DNA of 64,000 bases, taken from Streptomyces sp. HM190 (GTDB lineage: Bacteria; Actinomycetota; Actinomycetes; Streptomycetales; Streptomycetaceae). The DNA is taken from contig NZ_CP047318.1 of assembly GCF_009857135.1 (NCBI RefSeq), positions 5,580,001 through 5,644,000 on the forward strand. The letters are read 5' to 3'. Below the pieces are notes generated by a model, which saw only the letters and a program-made list of their open reading frames with translations, was not told the origin of the DNA and ran no database searches. Below, piece after piece: positions 1 to 7,985 of the stretch. Position 1 is the stretch's first letter; the number at the start of each line of letters is the position of its first letter. The translations under genes were made by a program, and so were the position numbers.

Positions 1-723
1 GAGGTCCGGGACGATCCAGATCTCGCGGTTGTTCACCATGTTGGTGACCCGGGAGTCGCTGCCGTAGTCGGAGGTCAGCTCGTTCAGGAGGTAGAGCGCC
101 ATCTCGACGGTGAGGTGCTCGCGGGCGTGCTGGTGGTGGGTGAACAGCACCTCGGGCTCGGCCTCGTCCGTGCCGACGTTGTCGCTGATCTTGATGGCGA
201 CGATGTTCCGGCCCTGGTACGAGGTGCCGATGACCCGCTGGCTGGCGATGGAACTGTTCGCCGCGACCACGGAGTTGATCTCGTTCGTCATCTCCGCGTA
301 GTTGTGGTAGCGGGAGTCGGCGGAGGGGAAGTCGAAGAGGCGTACGTCGTCCTCGCCGTTCGACCGGTCCGGCACGGCGCCGAGCGGGGTGACCTCGTAG
401 CCCTGGGCCTTGAGCTTCTTGATCTGGTCCGCGCGGCCGGAGACGAAGACCGAGTGGTCGTCGGCGTCGTCCACCGAGACACCGGCCTTCTGGAGTGCCG
501 TGCGGGACGCGATGTCCGAGTGCGTGTGGACCTCGTACTGGCGGATGTCGTCCGCCGAGGCCTTCGGACGTTCGGCACTGGTCGCCGTCGCGTCCGTGGT
601 GGTCGCCGCGACCGGCGCCGCCAGCGCCATCGCCAGCAGGCCGACCAGGGCTGCGGTACGGCGGCCCGACCTCCTGCCCGTGCCGCCGGGCACCGCTGAT
701 CTGCCGCGCATGCGGAGTCGCAT
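1..723 (-). CDS. M14 zinc carboxypeptidase, secreted (3' end beyond window)
   Basis: Only the N-terminal 241 codons are present; the gene runs off the left edge. An Arg-rich start followed by a hydrophobic stretch (about residues 18-36, ending APVAA) is a secretion signal. The next ~90 residues read like the propeptide of Streptomyces zinc carboxypeptidases (DIRQYEVHTHSD, then FVSGRADQIKKLKAQGYEV). The catalytic M14 domain begins with RYHNYAEMTNEINSVV and contains the zinc-binding HxxE as HQHAREHLTVEMALYLL. The family removes C-terminal residues from peptides outside the cell. I chose the ATG at 723 because AGGAG lies a few bases upstream; an in-frame ATG at 711 is possible. The second zinc histidine and catalytic Glu would lie outside the window. 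Confidence 0.88.
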   Translation of the reverse strand, partial: MRLRMRGRSAVPGGTGRRSGRRTAALVGLLAMALAAPVAATTTDATATSAERPKASADDIRQYEVHTHSDIASRTALQKAGVSVDDADDHSVFVSGRADQIKKLKAQGYEVTPLGAVPDRSNGEDDVRLFDFPSADSRYHNYAEMTNEINSVVAANSSIASQRVIGTSYQGRNIVAIKISDNVGTDEAEPEVLFTHHQHAREHLTVEMALYLLNELTSDYGSDSRVTNMVNNREIWIVPDL

Positions 724-1353
724 GAGTCTCCTACTTTCTCCAGGATTTCCGGGGTCTCCGGAGTGGGGAGTGGAGCGGGGGGTGGATCCTTGCGACGTGC
801 CTCCGGCCCGCCGATGACCGCGGGGCGATCGTCGGGCCCTGGTGCGGGTGTGGCGCTCATGGTGCGGCTCTGGCATGACCAGGTCAAGAGTGGCCGGTGG
901 GTGCGCGAGGGCCGTCTGGCCGGAACGGGGCCGCCCGGAACGGGGTTGGCGCGCGAACGGGCGGGTGTAGGACGTGTTTCGAAAGGAGCGTCGTCTTCCC
1001 GAAGGGCGGACGGGACTGTCGAAACACGCCCTGGGGTGCCGGGCTCGCACGCCGGTGCCGCGGAGCAGCTCGTTCGGGTGCGATGTCGTCCCGCAGGCCG
1101 TGCCCGACACCCCGGTGCGGCTCACCATCCGTGAGGCCGAGGTCGCCCTGCTCGTCACCGGGGAACTCGGCGACCAGCGGGGCGTGGCCGCGGAACGGTC
1201 CTGCACGTGATCCACGTATCGGTTCGTACAGGGCGATACGTCATGCGAGGTGCCAAAGATGGATGCATTGGGTCATGAAACAGGTATGTGCGCGGAGGGA
1301 AACGGGTAATCCTCCCGGTGCCGCCGCACCCCTGGTGAGGTGACCCTGAAGGC
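724..1353. other. 630-bp intergenic region, no intact gene
   Basis: This lies between the divergently read carboxypeptidase gene and the ATP-binding protein gene. No frame here has both a good ribosome-binding site and Streptomyces-like codon use. A short stretch around 1121-1210 resembles the start of a LuxR-type DNA-binding domain and is listed separately. The rest should hold the two divergent promoters, but I cannot name boxes with confidence. Confidence 0.5.
1121..1210 (+). pseudogene. Possible remnant of a LuxR-type HTH domain
   Basis: The forward frame reads LTIREAEVALLVTGELGDQ, then RGVAAERSCT and a stop. This resembles the first helices of LuxR/NarL output domains (consensus LTPREREVAxLVAxGLSNRQIAxxL), but the recognition helix is missing because the frame closes. 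There is no receiver or other domain upstream in this frame. It could be a decayed regulator fragment or chance similarity; the short length limits the call. Confidence 0.25.
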
Positions 1354-1833
1354 ATGCTGCAACTCTCCGGGGGTCTCCTTCCGGATTCCGCCCCCCACTT
1401 CGCCTCGTACTTCCAACCCTCCCTGGGCGCGGGTCATCTGTGCGTCGAGTACGACCCCCGTCCGGCCGCCGCCGCCCAGGCCCGCGCGGCGGTCCGCAGG
1501 CAGTTGGAGGGATGGGGACTGCTCGACCAGGCCGACACCGCGGAGCTGCTGGTGAGCGAACTCGTCACCAACGCCCTGGTGCACGCGGAAAGCCGTCTGA
1601 AACTGACGCTCACCGCGGCGCACGGCGTCCTGCGGTGCGAGGTGTCGGACACCGACCGGCGCCCGCCGCGGGTGCGACGGGTCACGGAGACATCGGAGAG
1701 CGGCAGAGGGATGTTCCTGGTGCAGGCGCTCGCCGGGCGCTGGGGCTGCCACCGGGACGGGCCGGGCAAGACCGTGTGGTTCGAGCTCGGCACGTGCGGG
1801 TCCGCCGACTGTGGTCGGCGACAGCCGGCCTAG
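1354..1833 (+). CDS. ATP-binding protein, anti-sigma factor type (HATPase_c)
   Basis: This 159-residue protein is a single GHKL/HATPase domain of the RsbW/SpoIIAB type that is very numerous in Streptomyces. The N box is visible as SELVTNALVHA (about residues 68-78). The ATP-lid and G2 region are ESGRGMFLVQALAGRWG, followed by KTVWFEL. Members bind ATP and either sequester alternative sigma factors or phosphorylate anti-anti-sigma partners. No sigma factor or antagonist gene is adjacent, so the partner is unknown. The ATG at 1354 has a GAGG-like site about 13 bases upstream; starts further in would remove only the poorly conserved first residues. Confidence 0.85.
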   Translation: MLQLSGGLLPDSAPHFASYFQPSLGAGHLCVEYDPRPAAAAQARAAVRRQLEGWGLLDQADTAELLVSELVTNALVHAESRLKLTLTAAHGVLRCEVSDTDRRPPRVRRVTETSESGRGMFLVQALAGRWGCHRDGPGKTVWFELGTCGSADCGRRQPA

Positions 1834-2010
1834 TGCCGCGGCAGGTGACGTTTGCGCGACGGGGCAGACGTCGCCCGTCGCGGCACCAGCCCGCGGAGTT
1901 CCGGGCGGCGGCCTCGTCAGCCCGGGCCCGGAGCCACAGCCGGGCCCCAGCGGCCTGCCCGGCCGCCGGGGCCCGTTCCACGTCACGACCCTCTCCCACC
2001 GCCACCGCCA

Positions 2011-2046
2011 CCGCCTCCGTCACCGCCTCCGTCACCGCCTCCGCGA
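2011..2046. repeat. 12-bp tandem repeat, three copies
   Basis: The unit CCGCCTCCGTCA occurs at 2011 and 2023, with a third copy altered at its end at 2035. It sits in the 287-bp gap between the ATP-binding protein gene and the Nramp-like gene, about 75 bases before the latter's start. It looks like local slippage; no function is evident. Confidence 0.7.
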
Positions 2047-2120
2047 CCCCGGCGACACCCCCTCTTCCTTCACCGCACGCCCTCTTGTGCCCGCCCCGGC
2101 TTTACGCTTTCTTGATCCGC

Positions 2121-3431
2121 ATGGCTGACACCACGGACAACACAGCTACCGGGGAAGTGACTTCGGCCCCGCGCAAGTCCAGTTGGAAGTACATCGGCCC
2201 CGGCATCGTCGTCGCCGCGACCGGTGTCGGCGCCGGCGACCTGGTGGCGACCCTGATCGCCGGCAGCAACTTCGGCTACACGCTGCTGTGGGCGGCCGTC
2301 ATCGGCTGCCTCGTCAAGATCTCCCTCGCCGAGGCCGCAGGCCGCTGGCACCTGGCCACCGGCCGCACCCTCTTCGACGGCTGGGCGAGCCTCGGCCGCT
2401 GGACGACCTGGTTCTTCGTCGTCTACGTGGTGATCTGGGGCTTCGCGTACGGCGCGGCCGCCATGTCGTCCAGCGCGCTGCCCCTGCAGGCGCTGTTCCC
2501 GGACGTCATGGACCTCGAATGGTGGGCCATCCTCTGTGGACTGTCCGGTCTGGTCTTCGTCTGGTTCAACAAGTACGCCGTCTTCGAGAAGGTCATGACC
2601 GTCCTCGTCGGCGTGATGTTCCTGGTCACCGTCTACCTGGCGATCCGGGTCACCCCCAACCTCCCCGAGGCGTTCGCGGGCCTCCTGCCCGTCCTGCCCG
2701 AGGAGAAGGACTCCATCCTCAACACCCTCGGCCTCATCGGCGGCGTCGGCGGCACCATCACGCTGGCCGCGTACGGCTACTGGGTCAACGCCAAGGGATG
2801 GACCGACGCCGGCTGGATGAAGATCATGCGCCTCGACAACCGGGTCGCGTACGCCACGACCGGCGTCTTCGTCATCGCGATGCTCTTCGTCGGCGCGGAA
2901 CTGCTGCACTCCGCGAACATCGCCATCGCGAGCGGCGACAAGGGCCTCATCCAGCTCGGCGACATCCTGGAGGACGAGTACGGCCCGGCCACCGCCAGAT
3001 TCTTCCTGATCGGCTTCTTCGCCACCTCGTACACCTCCCTCATCGGTGTCTGGCACGGCGTGAGCCTGATGTTCGCCGACTTCGTGGCCCGCTACCGGAA
3101 GAAGGGCGGGGTGAAGGGCGAGGAGGTCGCCTCCGGCGAGCGCGAACGGTCGTGGCCGTTCCGCGCGTATTTGCTCTGGCTGACCTTCCCGCCCATCGTC
3201 CTGCTCTTCCAGGGCCAGCCGTTCCGCCTGATCATCCTCTACGGCGTCCTCGGCGCGGCCTTCCTGCCCTTCCTCGCCGCCACACTCGTCTGGCTCCTCA
3301 ACTCCTCCCGCACACCGAGGGAATGGCGCAACGGGATGCTCAGCAACGCGATGCTGGTGATCGCGGGCCTGCTGTTCCTGGTGCTGTGTGTGAAGCAGAT
3401 CTGGGACCAGAACTGGGCGGACTTCTTCTGA
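2121..3431 (+). CDS. Nramp-family-like membrane transporter lacking the canonical metal motifs
   Basis: A 436-residue polytopic membrane protein with about 11 hydrophobic segments and the Nramp-like opening WKYIGPGIVVAATGVGAGD. Classical Nramp proteins carry DPGN in helix 1 and MPH in helix 6, which bind the metal ion and set proton coupling. Here the helix 1 position reads GAGD and the helix 6 region reads TITLAAYGYW, so neither motif is kept. It is therefore a divergent member, perhaps transporting another ion such as Mg2+ or something else. The ATG at 2121 is the only start that precedes the conserved helix 1 without an implausible Arg-rich extension. No partner gene is adjacent. Confidence 0.8.
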   Translation: MADTTDNTATGEVTSAPRKSSWKYIGPGIVVAATGVGAGDLVATLIAGSNFGYTLLWAAVIGCLVKISLAEAAGRWHLATGRTLFDGWASLGRWTTWFFVVYVVIWGFAYGAAAMSSSALPLQALFPDVMDLEWWAILCGLSGLVFVWFNKYAVFEKVMTVLVGVMFLVTVYLAIRVTPNLPEAFAGLLPVLPEEKDSILNTLGLIGGVGGTITLAAYGYWVNAKGWTDAGWMKIMRLDNRVAYATTGVFVIAMLFVGAELLHSANIAIASGDKGLIQLGDILEDEYGPATARFFLIGFFATSYTSLIGVWHGVSLMFADFVARYRKKGGVKGEEVASGERERSWPFRAYLLWLTFPPIVLLFQGQPFRLIILYGVLGAAFLPFLAATLVWLLNSSRTPREWRNGMLSNAMLVIAGLLFLVLCVKQIWDQNWADFF

Positions 3432-3489
3432 CGGCGGCGGGTCGGCGCCGGGCGGGCGGGGGCGGGGCGAGACCGGGTCCCGGCCGCAG

Positions 3490-3750
3490 TCAGCCGATCG
3501 CGGCCCACTCGTCGCTGGTGGCGCTGTCCTTCAGCTGGGCCATGGTGAGATCGGGGATGCCGCGGGTCGCGGCGGTGTGCTGGGCGCCCGAGTTGAAGGC
3601 GCTGACCGCGACCCGGATGCCGTCGGGCCGCAGCACCCCCACGGTCCACATCACGACCCCCTCGCCGCCCTTCTCTCCGGGCCCCTGCGGTACAGATGCC
3701 CCGCGCGCCGCCGCGAACTCCTGGTACTCGTCCGCGCGGACTGATCTCAT
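3490..3750 (-). CDS. Small conserved-looking hypothetical protein
   Basis: An 86-residue protein, MRSVRADEYQEFAAARG at the N terminus and KDSATSDEWAAIG at the C terminus. It has no signal peptide or membrane segment. The middle (MWTVGVLRPDGIRVAVSAFNS) is beta-rich and may be a small compact domain. Codon use fits a real gene, and a GGGGGA sequence lies about 8 bases before the ATG. It converges with the Nramp-like gene and is divergent from the Pro-rich gene that follows. I do not recognise the family. Confidence 0.65.
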   Translation of the reverse strand: MRSVRADEYQEFAAARGASVPQGPGEKGGEGVVMWTVGVLRPDGIRVAVSAFNSGAQHTAATRGIPDLTMAQLKDSATSDEWAAIG

Positions 3751-3883
3751 CTCTGGCGTCCCCCTGCCGGGCTCGTCGGCCTGTCACTCCTTTGATGCGG
3801 CGTCCCCCGGGGAATGTTTCACCGGGGGCAGAGGGATACGGTGCGGTACGAGTCACACCGACGGGGCAGAAGGACAAACACCC

Positions 3884-4900
3884 ATGGACCAGCCGGAACA
3901 GGGCCACGAGCCGACTCCGAGCCCGCAACCGCAGCCGACTCCGAGCCCGCAGCCGGAGCCGGAGCCGAGTCCGGAGCCGCAGACGGAGCCGCGGCGGGAG
4001 GCCGAGCAGCAGGCGCAGCCATGGGCACCGCCGGGAAGCGAGCCGGGGGAGAAGCCGGAAGTGACGGGGAAGGGGACCGCAACTCCCACGGCCGCACCGA
4101 CCCCGGACGCCGACCCGCGGCCTCCGGCAGGCCAACAGCCGCCCCCGGCCACGACCCGGGCGCCCGCACCGGCGACGGCCCCGGCTCCGGGATTCGGCCC
4201 GCCGCCCCCACCGCCGACCGCCCCGCCGGGCCAGCCCCCGCAGCCGTACGGAACACCTGCCCCGGCACCGGGCGCGCCCCCGCAGCCGTACGCACCCCCA
4301 CCGCAGCCGTACGCACCCCCACCGCAGCCGTACGCGGCGCCGCCTCAGCAGCAGCCGTACGGCCAACCGCACCAACCGTACGGCCAACCGCAGCAGCAGT
4401 ACGGACAGCCGCCGCAGCCCCAGCCTTACGCGCCCCAGCCGCAGCCGTACGGGCCGCAGCCGCATGCGCCGCAGGCACACCCCTACGCCCAGCAGCCGCA
4501 GGCCTATGCCCAGCCGCCGAACCCGTACGCCCAGCCTCCGCAGCCGTACGCCCAGCCGCCCTACGCGTACGCGCCCTCTGCCGCGGGGGCGGCACCGGCG
4601 GCGGTGGCCCCTGACGGCGCGGGCCCGGAGTTCCTGGCGGTCGACCGCCACAACTCCATCGTCATCGACGTGTCGGGCGTGGCCTTCGAGGACCACGGAG
4701 TCTCCGTCGACTTCCCCTGGCCGGAGATCCGCAGCGTCCACTACAGGGCGAGCCCCAACGGCAAGGCCCTCATGGTCGCGGTGGTTCACCTGGACGGCGG
4801 CTTCTTCGAGTGCACGGTCGAGGCGAAGCCCCGGACCCGCCTCCAGGAGTGGTTCCCCCAGCTGGCCCACGTACTTGGGTACTACCGGCCGATGGGGTAG
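3884..4900 (+). CDS. Pro/Gln/Tyr-rich protein with a C-terminal globular domain
   Basis: The first ~245 of 338 residues are low complexity: an N-terminal PEP/PQP tract, then many QPYAPPP, QPYGQP and YAQPP repeats. The last ~95 residues form a compact domain starting EFLAVDRHNSIVIDVSGVAFEDHG and ending WFPQLAHVLGYYRPMG. Similar arrangements, a disordered Pro-rich region before a small PH-like or beta-rich domain, are common in Streptomyces hypothetical proteins. The start ATG at 3884 follows a GGCAGAAGGA stretch. There is no transmembrane segment or signal peptide, so it is probably cytoplasmic. Function unknown. Confidence 0.8.
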   Translation: MDQPEQGHEPTPSPQPQPTPSPQPEPEPSPEPQTEPRREAEQQAQPWAPPGSEPGEKPEVTGKGTATPTAAPTPDADPRPPAGQQPPPATTRAPAPATAPAPGFGPPPPPPTAPPGQPPQPYGTPAPAPGAPPQPYAPPPQPYAPPPQPYAAPPQQQPYGQPHQPYGQPQQQYGQPPQPQPYAPQPQPYGPQPHAPQAHPYAQQPQAYAQPPNPYAQPPQPYAQPPYAYAPSAAGAAPAAVAPDGAGPEFLAVDRHNSIVIDVSGVAFEDHGVSVDFPWPEIRSVHYRASPNGKALMVAVVHLDGGFFECTVEAKPRTRLQEWFPQLAHVLGYYRPMG

Positions 4901-4936
4901 TGCTCGGGTGAACCTTCGGGGACCCCGTCGGCCTCC

Positions 4937-4971
4937 GGCGGCGGCCCCGGACGTCACCGGGGGCCGCCGCC
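4937..4971. terminator. Bidirectional hairpin between convergent genes
   Basis: GGCGGCGGCCCCGG at 4937-4950 pairs with CCGGGGGCCGCCGCC at 4957-4971 with one bulged base and a 6-base loop. It lies in the 80-bp gap between the end of the Pro-rich gene and the end of the chitinase gene, where a shared factor-independent terminator is expected. Confidence 0.7.
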
Positions 4972-4980
4972 GCGGGCGCC

Positions 4981-6693
4981 CTACGGCAGCCCGTGCACGT
5001 GCGGTCCCACCGCGTCGGACCACGCGTTGCCCGCCGTCGCGTCCCAGTTCGTCGACCAGGTCATCGCGCCGCGCAGGTCGGGGTAGGTCCGCGGCGGCTT
5101 GAAGGAGCCGCAGTTCGTGCCCCGGGCGAGGCAGTCGAGCGCGTTGTTGACGACGCTCGGCGCGACGTACCCGCTGCCCGCGCCCCGCGTCGAGGCGGGC
5201 AGACCGAGCCCCACCTGGGACGGGGCGAGGCCGCCCTCCAACTGGATGCAGGCGAGCGCGGTCAGGAAGTCCACCGAGCCCTGGCTGTAGACCTTGCCGT
5301 CGCAGCCCAGCATCGAACCGCTGTTGTAGTACTGCATGTTGACGACGGTCAGGATGTCCTTCACGTTCAGCGCCGTGCGGAAGTACGCGTTGGACGTCGA
5401 CTGCATGTCGATGGTCTGCGGGGCCATGGTGAGGACCATCGATGGGCCCGCCTTGGCCGACAGGGCCCGCAGGGCCTGCGTCATGTACGTCGCGTCGAGA
5501 CCGTTCTCCAGGTCGATGTCGACGCCGTCGAAGCCGTACGTCCGCATCAGGGAGTACACGGATTCCGCGAAGTTCGTCGCGGACGCCGCGTCGTTCACGG
5601 CCACCGTGCCGCGTTCGCCGCCGACCGAGACGATCACCTTCTTGCCCGCCGCCTGCTTGGCTCGGATGTCGGCCTTGAACTGGTCGACGGTGTACCCGCC
5701 GAGGCCCGCCGAGTCGAGGGTGAACGTCACCGCGCCCGGGGTCGGGGTGGCGTCGGCGAAGGCGACCGCGATGATGTCGTACTGCGACGGGACGTCGGAC
5801 AGCTTCTGCACCGTCGCCCCGTTGTCGAAGTTCTGCCAGTAACCGGTCACCACGTGCCGGGGCAGCCCCGTGCCGGGACCGCCCGGCGTCGCCGTCGTCG
5901 TCCCGGTCACCGTCGCCGACCTGGCCGACTCGCCCGCCGCGTTCACCGCCGTGACCTGGAAGGTGTACGACGTGGCGGCGGCCAGTCCGGTCACCGTCGC
6001 GGACGTGCCGCTGACGGCCTGGACCTTCGTGCCGCCGCGGTAGACGGTGTAGCCGGTCGCGCCCGGCACCGCGTCCCACGCCAGCGACACGGACGACGAC
6101 GTCGTGCCCGAGACGGTGAGGCCCGTCGGGGCGGACGGGACCGTGGGCGGCTGGTCGCCGCCACCGCCGCCGTCGGGCCCGAACACGGAGACGTCGTCCG
6201 CGACGTACGCCGCCTGCCCGTACCAGCCGTGCGTGTACACCGTCACCGACGTCGTCGAGGCGCCCGTCGTGAAGGTGGTCCTCAGCTGCTTCCAGTCCGG
6301 CGAGTCCGGGGTCCACGTCGAGACGTCGGTCGTCCCGGTGCCGCTCGCGCCCAGATACGTGTACCCGCCCCGCACCCAGGCGCTGAGTGTGTACGTCGCC
6401 CCGGGCTTCACGGCCACGGTCTGGACACAGCGCGCGTTGTCCTGCCCGGCCGGGGTGGCCTTCAACGCGGCCGCGCCGCCGTGCACGGGGGAGGAGACGG
6501 TGGTGCCGCTGCCCGCCGAGCAGGTCCAGTGTGCGAGGCCCGACTCGAAGCCGGCGTTCCTGGCGTTGTTGATGTCGGCCGCGGACGCCGGGGCCGCCCC
6601 GGCGAGGGTGAGGCCGGCGGCGGCCAGCACGGCGGCGACGGCTCCCGCCGCCCATCTGCGTATGCGTGGGGATATGCCTGGGACGCGGTCCAC
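4981..6693 (-). CDS. Secreted GH18 chitinase with carbohydrate-binding and fibronectin III modules
   Basis: A 570-residue secreted enzyme. A signal peptide (residues 1 to about 38, ending PASAA) is followed by a CBM4/9-like binding module (NARNAGFESGLAHWTC to DDVSVFGPDG), a Gly-rich linker, a fibronectin III domain (PTVPSAPTGLTVSGTTSSSV to TATVTGTT), and the GH18 barrel (HVVTGYWQNFDNGATVQ onward). The active-site DxxDxDxE motif is DGVDIDLEN, with E396 as the proton donor. It hydrolyses beta-1,4 links of chitin. The GTG at 6693 has GGAGG six bases upstream. A DasR-like operator overlaps the promoter region, fitting control by N-acetylglucosamine availability. Confidence 0.95.
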   Translation of the reverse strand: MDRVPGISPRIRRWAAGAVAAVLAAAGLTLAGAAPASAADINNARNAGFESGLAHWTCSAGSGTTVSSPVHGGAAALKATPAGQDNARCVQTVAVKPGATYTLSAWVRGGYTYLGASGTGTTDVSTWTPDSPDWKQLRTTFTTGASTTSVTVYTHGWYGQAAYVADDVSVFGPDGGGGGDQPPTVPSAPTGLTVSGTTSSSVSLAWDAVPGATGYTVYRGGTKVQAVSGTSATVTGLAAATSYTFQVTAVNAAGESARSATVTGTTTATPGGPGTGLPRHVVTGYWQNFDNGATVQKLSDVPSQYDIIAVAFADATPTPGAVTFTLDSAGLGGYTVDQFKADIRAKQAAGKKVIVSVGGERGTVAVNDAASATNFAESVYSLMRTYGFDGVDIDLENGLDATYMTQALRALSAKAGPSMVLTMAPQTIDMQSTSNAYFRTALNVKDILTVVNMQYYNSGSMLGCDGKVYSQGSVDFLTALACIQLEGGLAPSQVGLGLPASTRGAGSGYVAPSVVNNALDCLARGTNCGSFKPPRTYPDLRGAMTWSTNWDATAGNAWSDAVGPHVHGLP

Positions 6694-6749
6694 GGGGTGC
6701 CTCCGAGGGGGAGTGGGATGAGGACGGTGGCCACCGCTGGACGTACAAG

Positions 6750-6763
6750 TTGGTCCAGACCAA
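6750..6763 (-). promoter_or_regulatory. DasR-responsive-element-like palindrome upstream of the chitinase gene
   Basis: TTGGTCCAGACCAA is a near-perfect palindrome and matches the DasR dre consensus ACTGGTCTAGACCACT closely. On the reverse strand a TTGACA -35-like hexamer lies at 6775-6770, immediately upstream, so a repressor bound here would sit between -35 and -10. The site is about 57-70 bases before the chitinase start. DasR is the GntR-type repressor of chitin and aminosugar genes in Streptomyces. Confidence 0.75.
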
Positions 6764-7047
6764 TCGTGTTGTCAATACTCCGTTCCGCGACCCGTTCACC
6801 CGTAAGGGCGTCCCAACCTTCCCCTTCACCGGTTGAGTTGGGGCATATGCGTCTCACTCTGTGTGGATACGGACCGTACCTTCGGTGAGTTGATCAAGGA
6901 GATTCAGTGTTGATCGGGCCATGCCGTGGATATGGTGCTGATGCAAGACGATGCAGGAGGGACGGCGAGTCGTGTGCCGGCCCTCTCAGGGGCCGACTGA
7001 GGCGGTGGTGCGACCACCCCGCCGCAGTGAACGGGGTGGTGTGCAGC

Positions 7048-7920
7048 GTGCCGACCGCGATAGCCGTCACCAGTTCCGATCTGGTGCTCCCACCGCACGA
7101 CCGGCAGACACCGCCCGCGGCCGTACAGCCCGAGGAGACCCTGGAGAGCTCGCTGCTCGGCATGCACGCGCTCATCGAGCAGCACGGCTATGTCATCGCC
7201 CTCCACCAGGCGTCCGGCGCGACCCCGGAGGAACTCGCCGTCACCCGGCGCCTCCAGACCGTCCGCTCCGTCCTGGAGAGCGACCGCATCGCCCTGCTCG
7301 GCGTGGACCTGCCGCCCCTCGGACTCGCTCTGCTGGCACAGCAGTTGCGCCAGCTGTCCGCGTGCGACTTCAGCCCGGGCGTGCTCGCCTCCTCCGTACG
7401 CCTCCTCGCGCACTACATCTACGCCGGCGCCGTCCTCGGCACCGTCGCCAAACTCGACCGGATCCCGGTCACCCTCAAGGCGCACGCCAAGTCCTGGGTG
7501 CCGGGCGCCCAGTTCGCCGTACTGGCGACACCGCGCCCCCAGCTGGTCCGACTGAACGTGGCCGGCCAGGAACCGCTGTCCGGACCCGAGTTCGGCACCC
7601 GGCTGCTGGTCGCGCAGGGACCGCAGCCCCCGTCCGACTGGGTCACCGCGACCCTCGCGCCCGCCTGGAAGGTGCAGGGGGCCGCCACCGTGCCGCTGCC
7701 CGCGGGATCCGTGCGCTGGTGGGGGACCGGCAAGCTCGTCGAGTTCGCCGCCGGGCTCTGCGACGTCTCCGTGCTCTACCAGCTCGTGTCCTCCGTACGC
7801 CGGGAGACCTGCCACTGGTGCGGCCTGGAACTCATCGGCGACCGCTGCGGATTCTGCGCCGCCCCGCTGCGCGAACCCGAGGCCGACCCGGCCCGCGCCC
7901 TTCCGCGGGGCGCCCCATGA
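7048..7920 (+). CDS. Tad-locus-associated protein with C-terminal zinc ribbon
   Basis: First gene of the pilus locus, about 290 residues. The body (LESSLLGMHALIEQHGYVIAL, then LLAQQLRQLSACDFSPGVLAS) is mostly helical with no membrane segment. The C terminus carries CHWC-x8-CGFC, a CxxC/CxxC zinc ribbon, at the end of the chain. The start is uncertain. A strong AAGGAG lies before an in-frame GTG at 6907, but residues from there are Cys/Arg-rich with poor codon use, so I use the GTG at 7048; GTG codons at 7027, 7036 and 7039 are alternatives. Its position before cpaB suggests a role in Tad pilus assembly or its control. Exact role unknown. Confidence 0.75.
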   Translation: MPTAIAVTSSDLVLPPHDRQTPPAAVQPEETLESSLLGMHALIEQHGYVIALHQASGATPEELAVTRRLQTVRSVLESDRIALLGVDLPPLGLALLAQQLRQLSACDFSPGVLASSVRLLAHYIYAGAVLGTVAKLDRIPVTLKAHAKSWVPGAQFAVLATPRPQLVRLNVAGQEPLSGPEFGTRLLVAQGPQPPSDWVTATLAPAWKVQGAATVPLPAGSVRWWGTGKLVEFAAGLCDVSVLYQLVSSVRRETCHWCGLELIGDRCGFCAAPLREPEADPARALPRGAP

Positions 7921-7985
7921 CGGACGCGCGCCCCCGCACGCAGGTCCGCTCCACTGCCCGGCACGTCCCCACGAGGTGAGATTCA

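Noticed and set aside
2183..4900. A 905-codon forward open frame crossing the Nramp-like gene
   Set aside because: Its first part is an Arg-rich shadow of the Nramp-like gene in another frame; only the part from 3884 has real coding character.
3239..6829. A very long reverse open frame (1196 codons) over the Pro-rich and chitinase genes
   Set aside because: Arg/Gly-rich translation without domains, opposite or out of frame to two well-supported genes; an effect of high GC.
6926..7001. Short forward frame reading VDMVLMQDDAGGTASRVPAL before the zinc-ribbon protein
   Set aside because: Only about 25 codons, no ribosome-binding site at the start, no recognised family.
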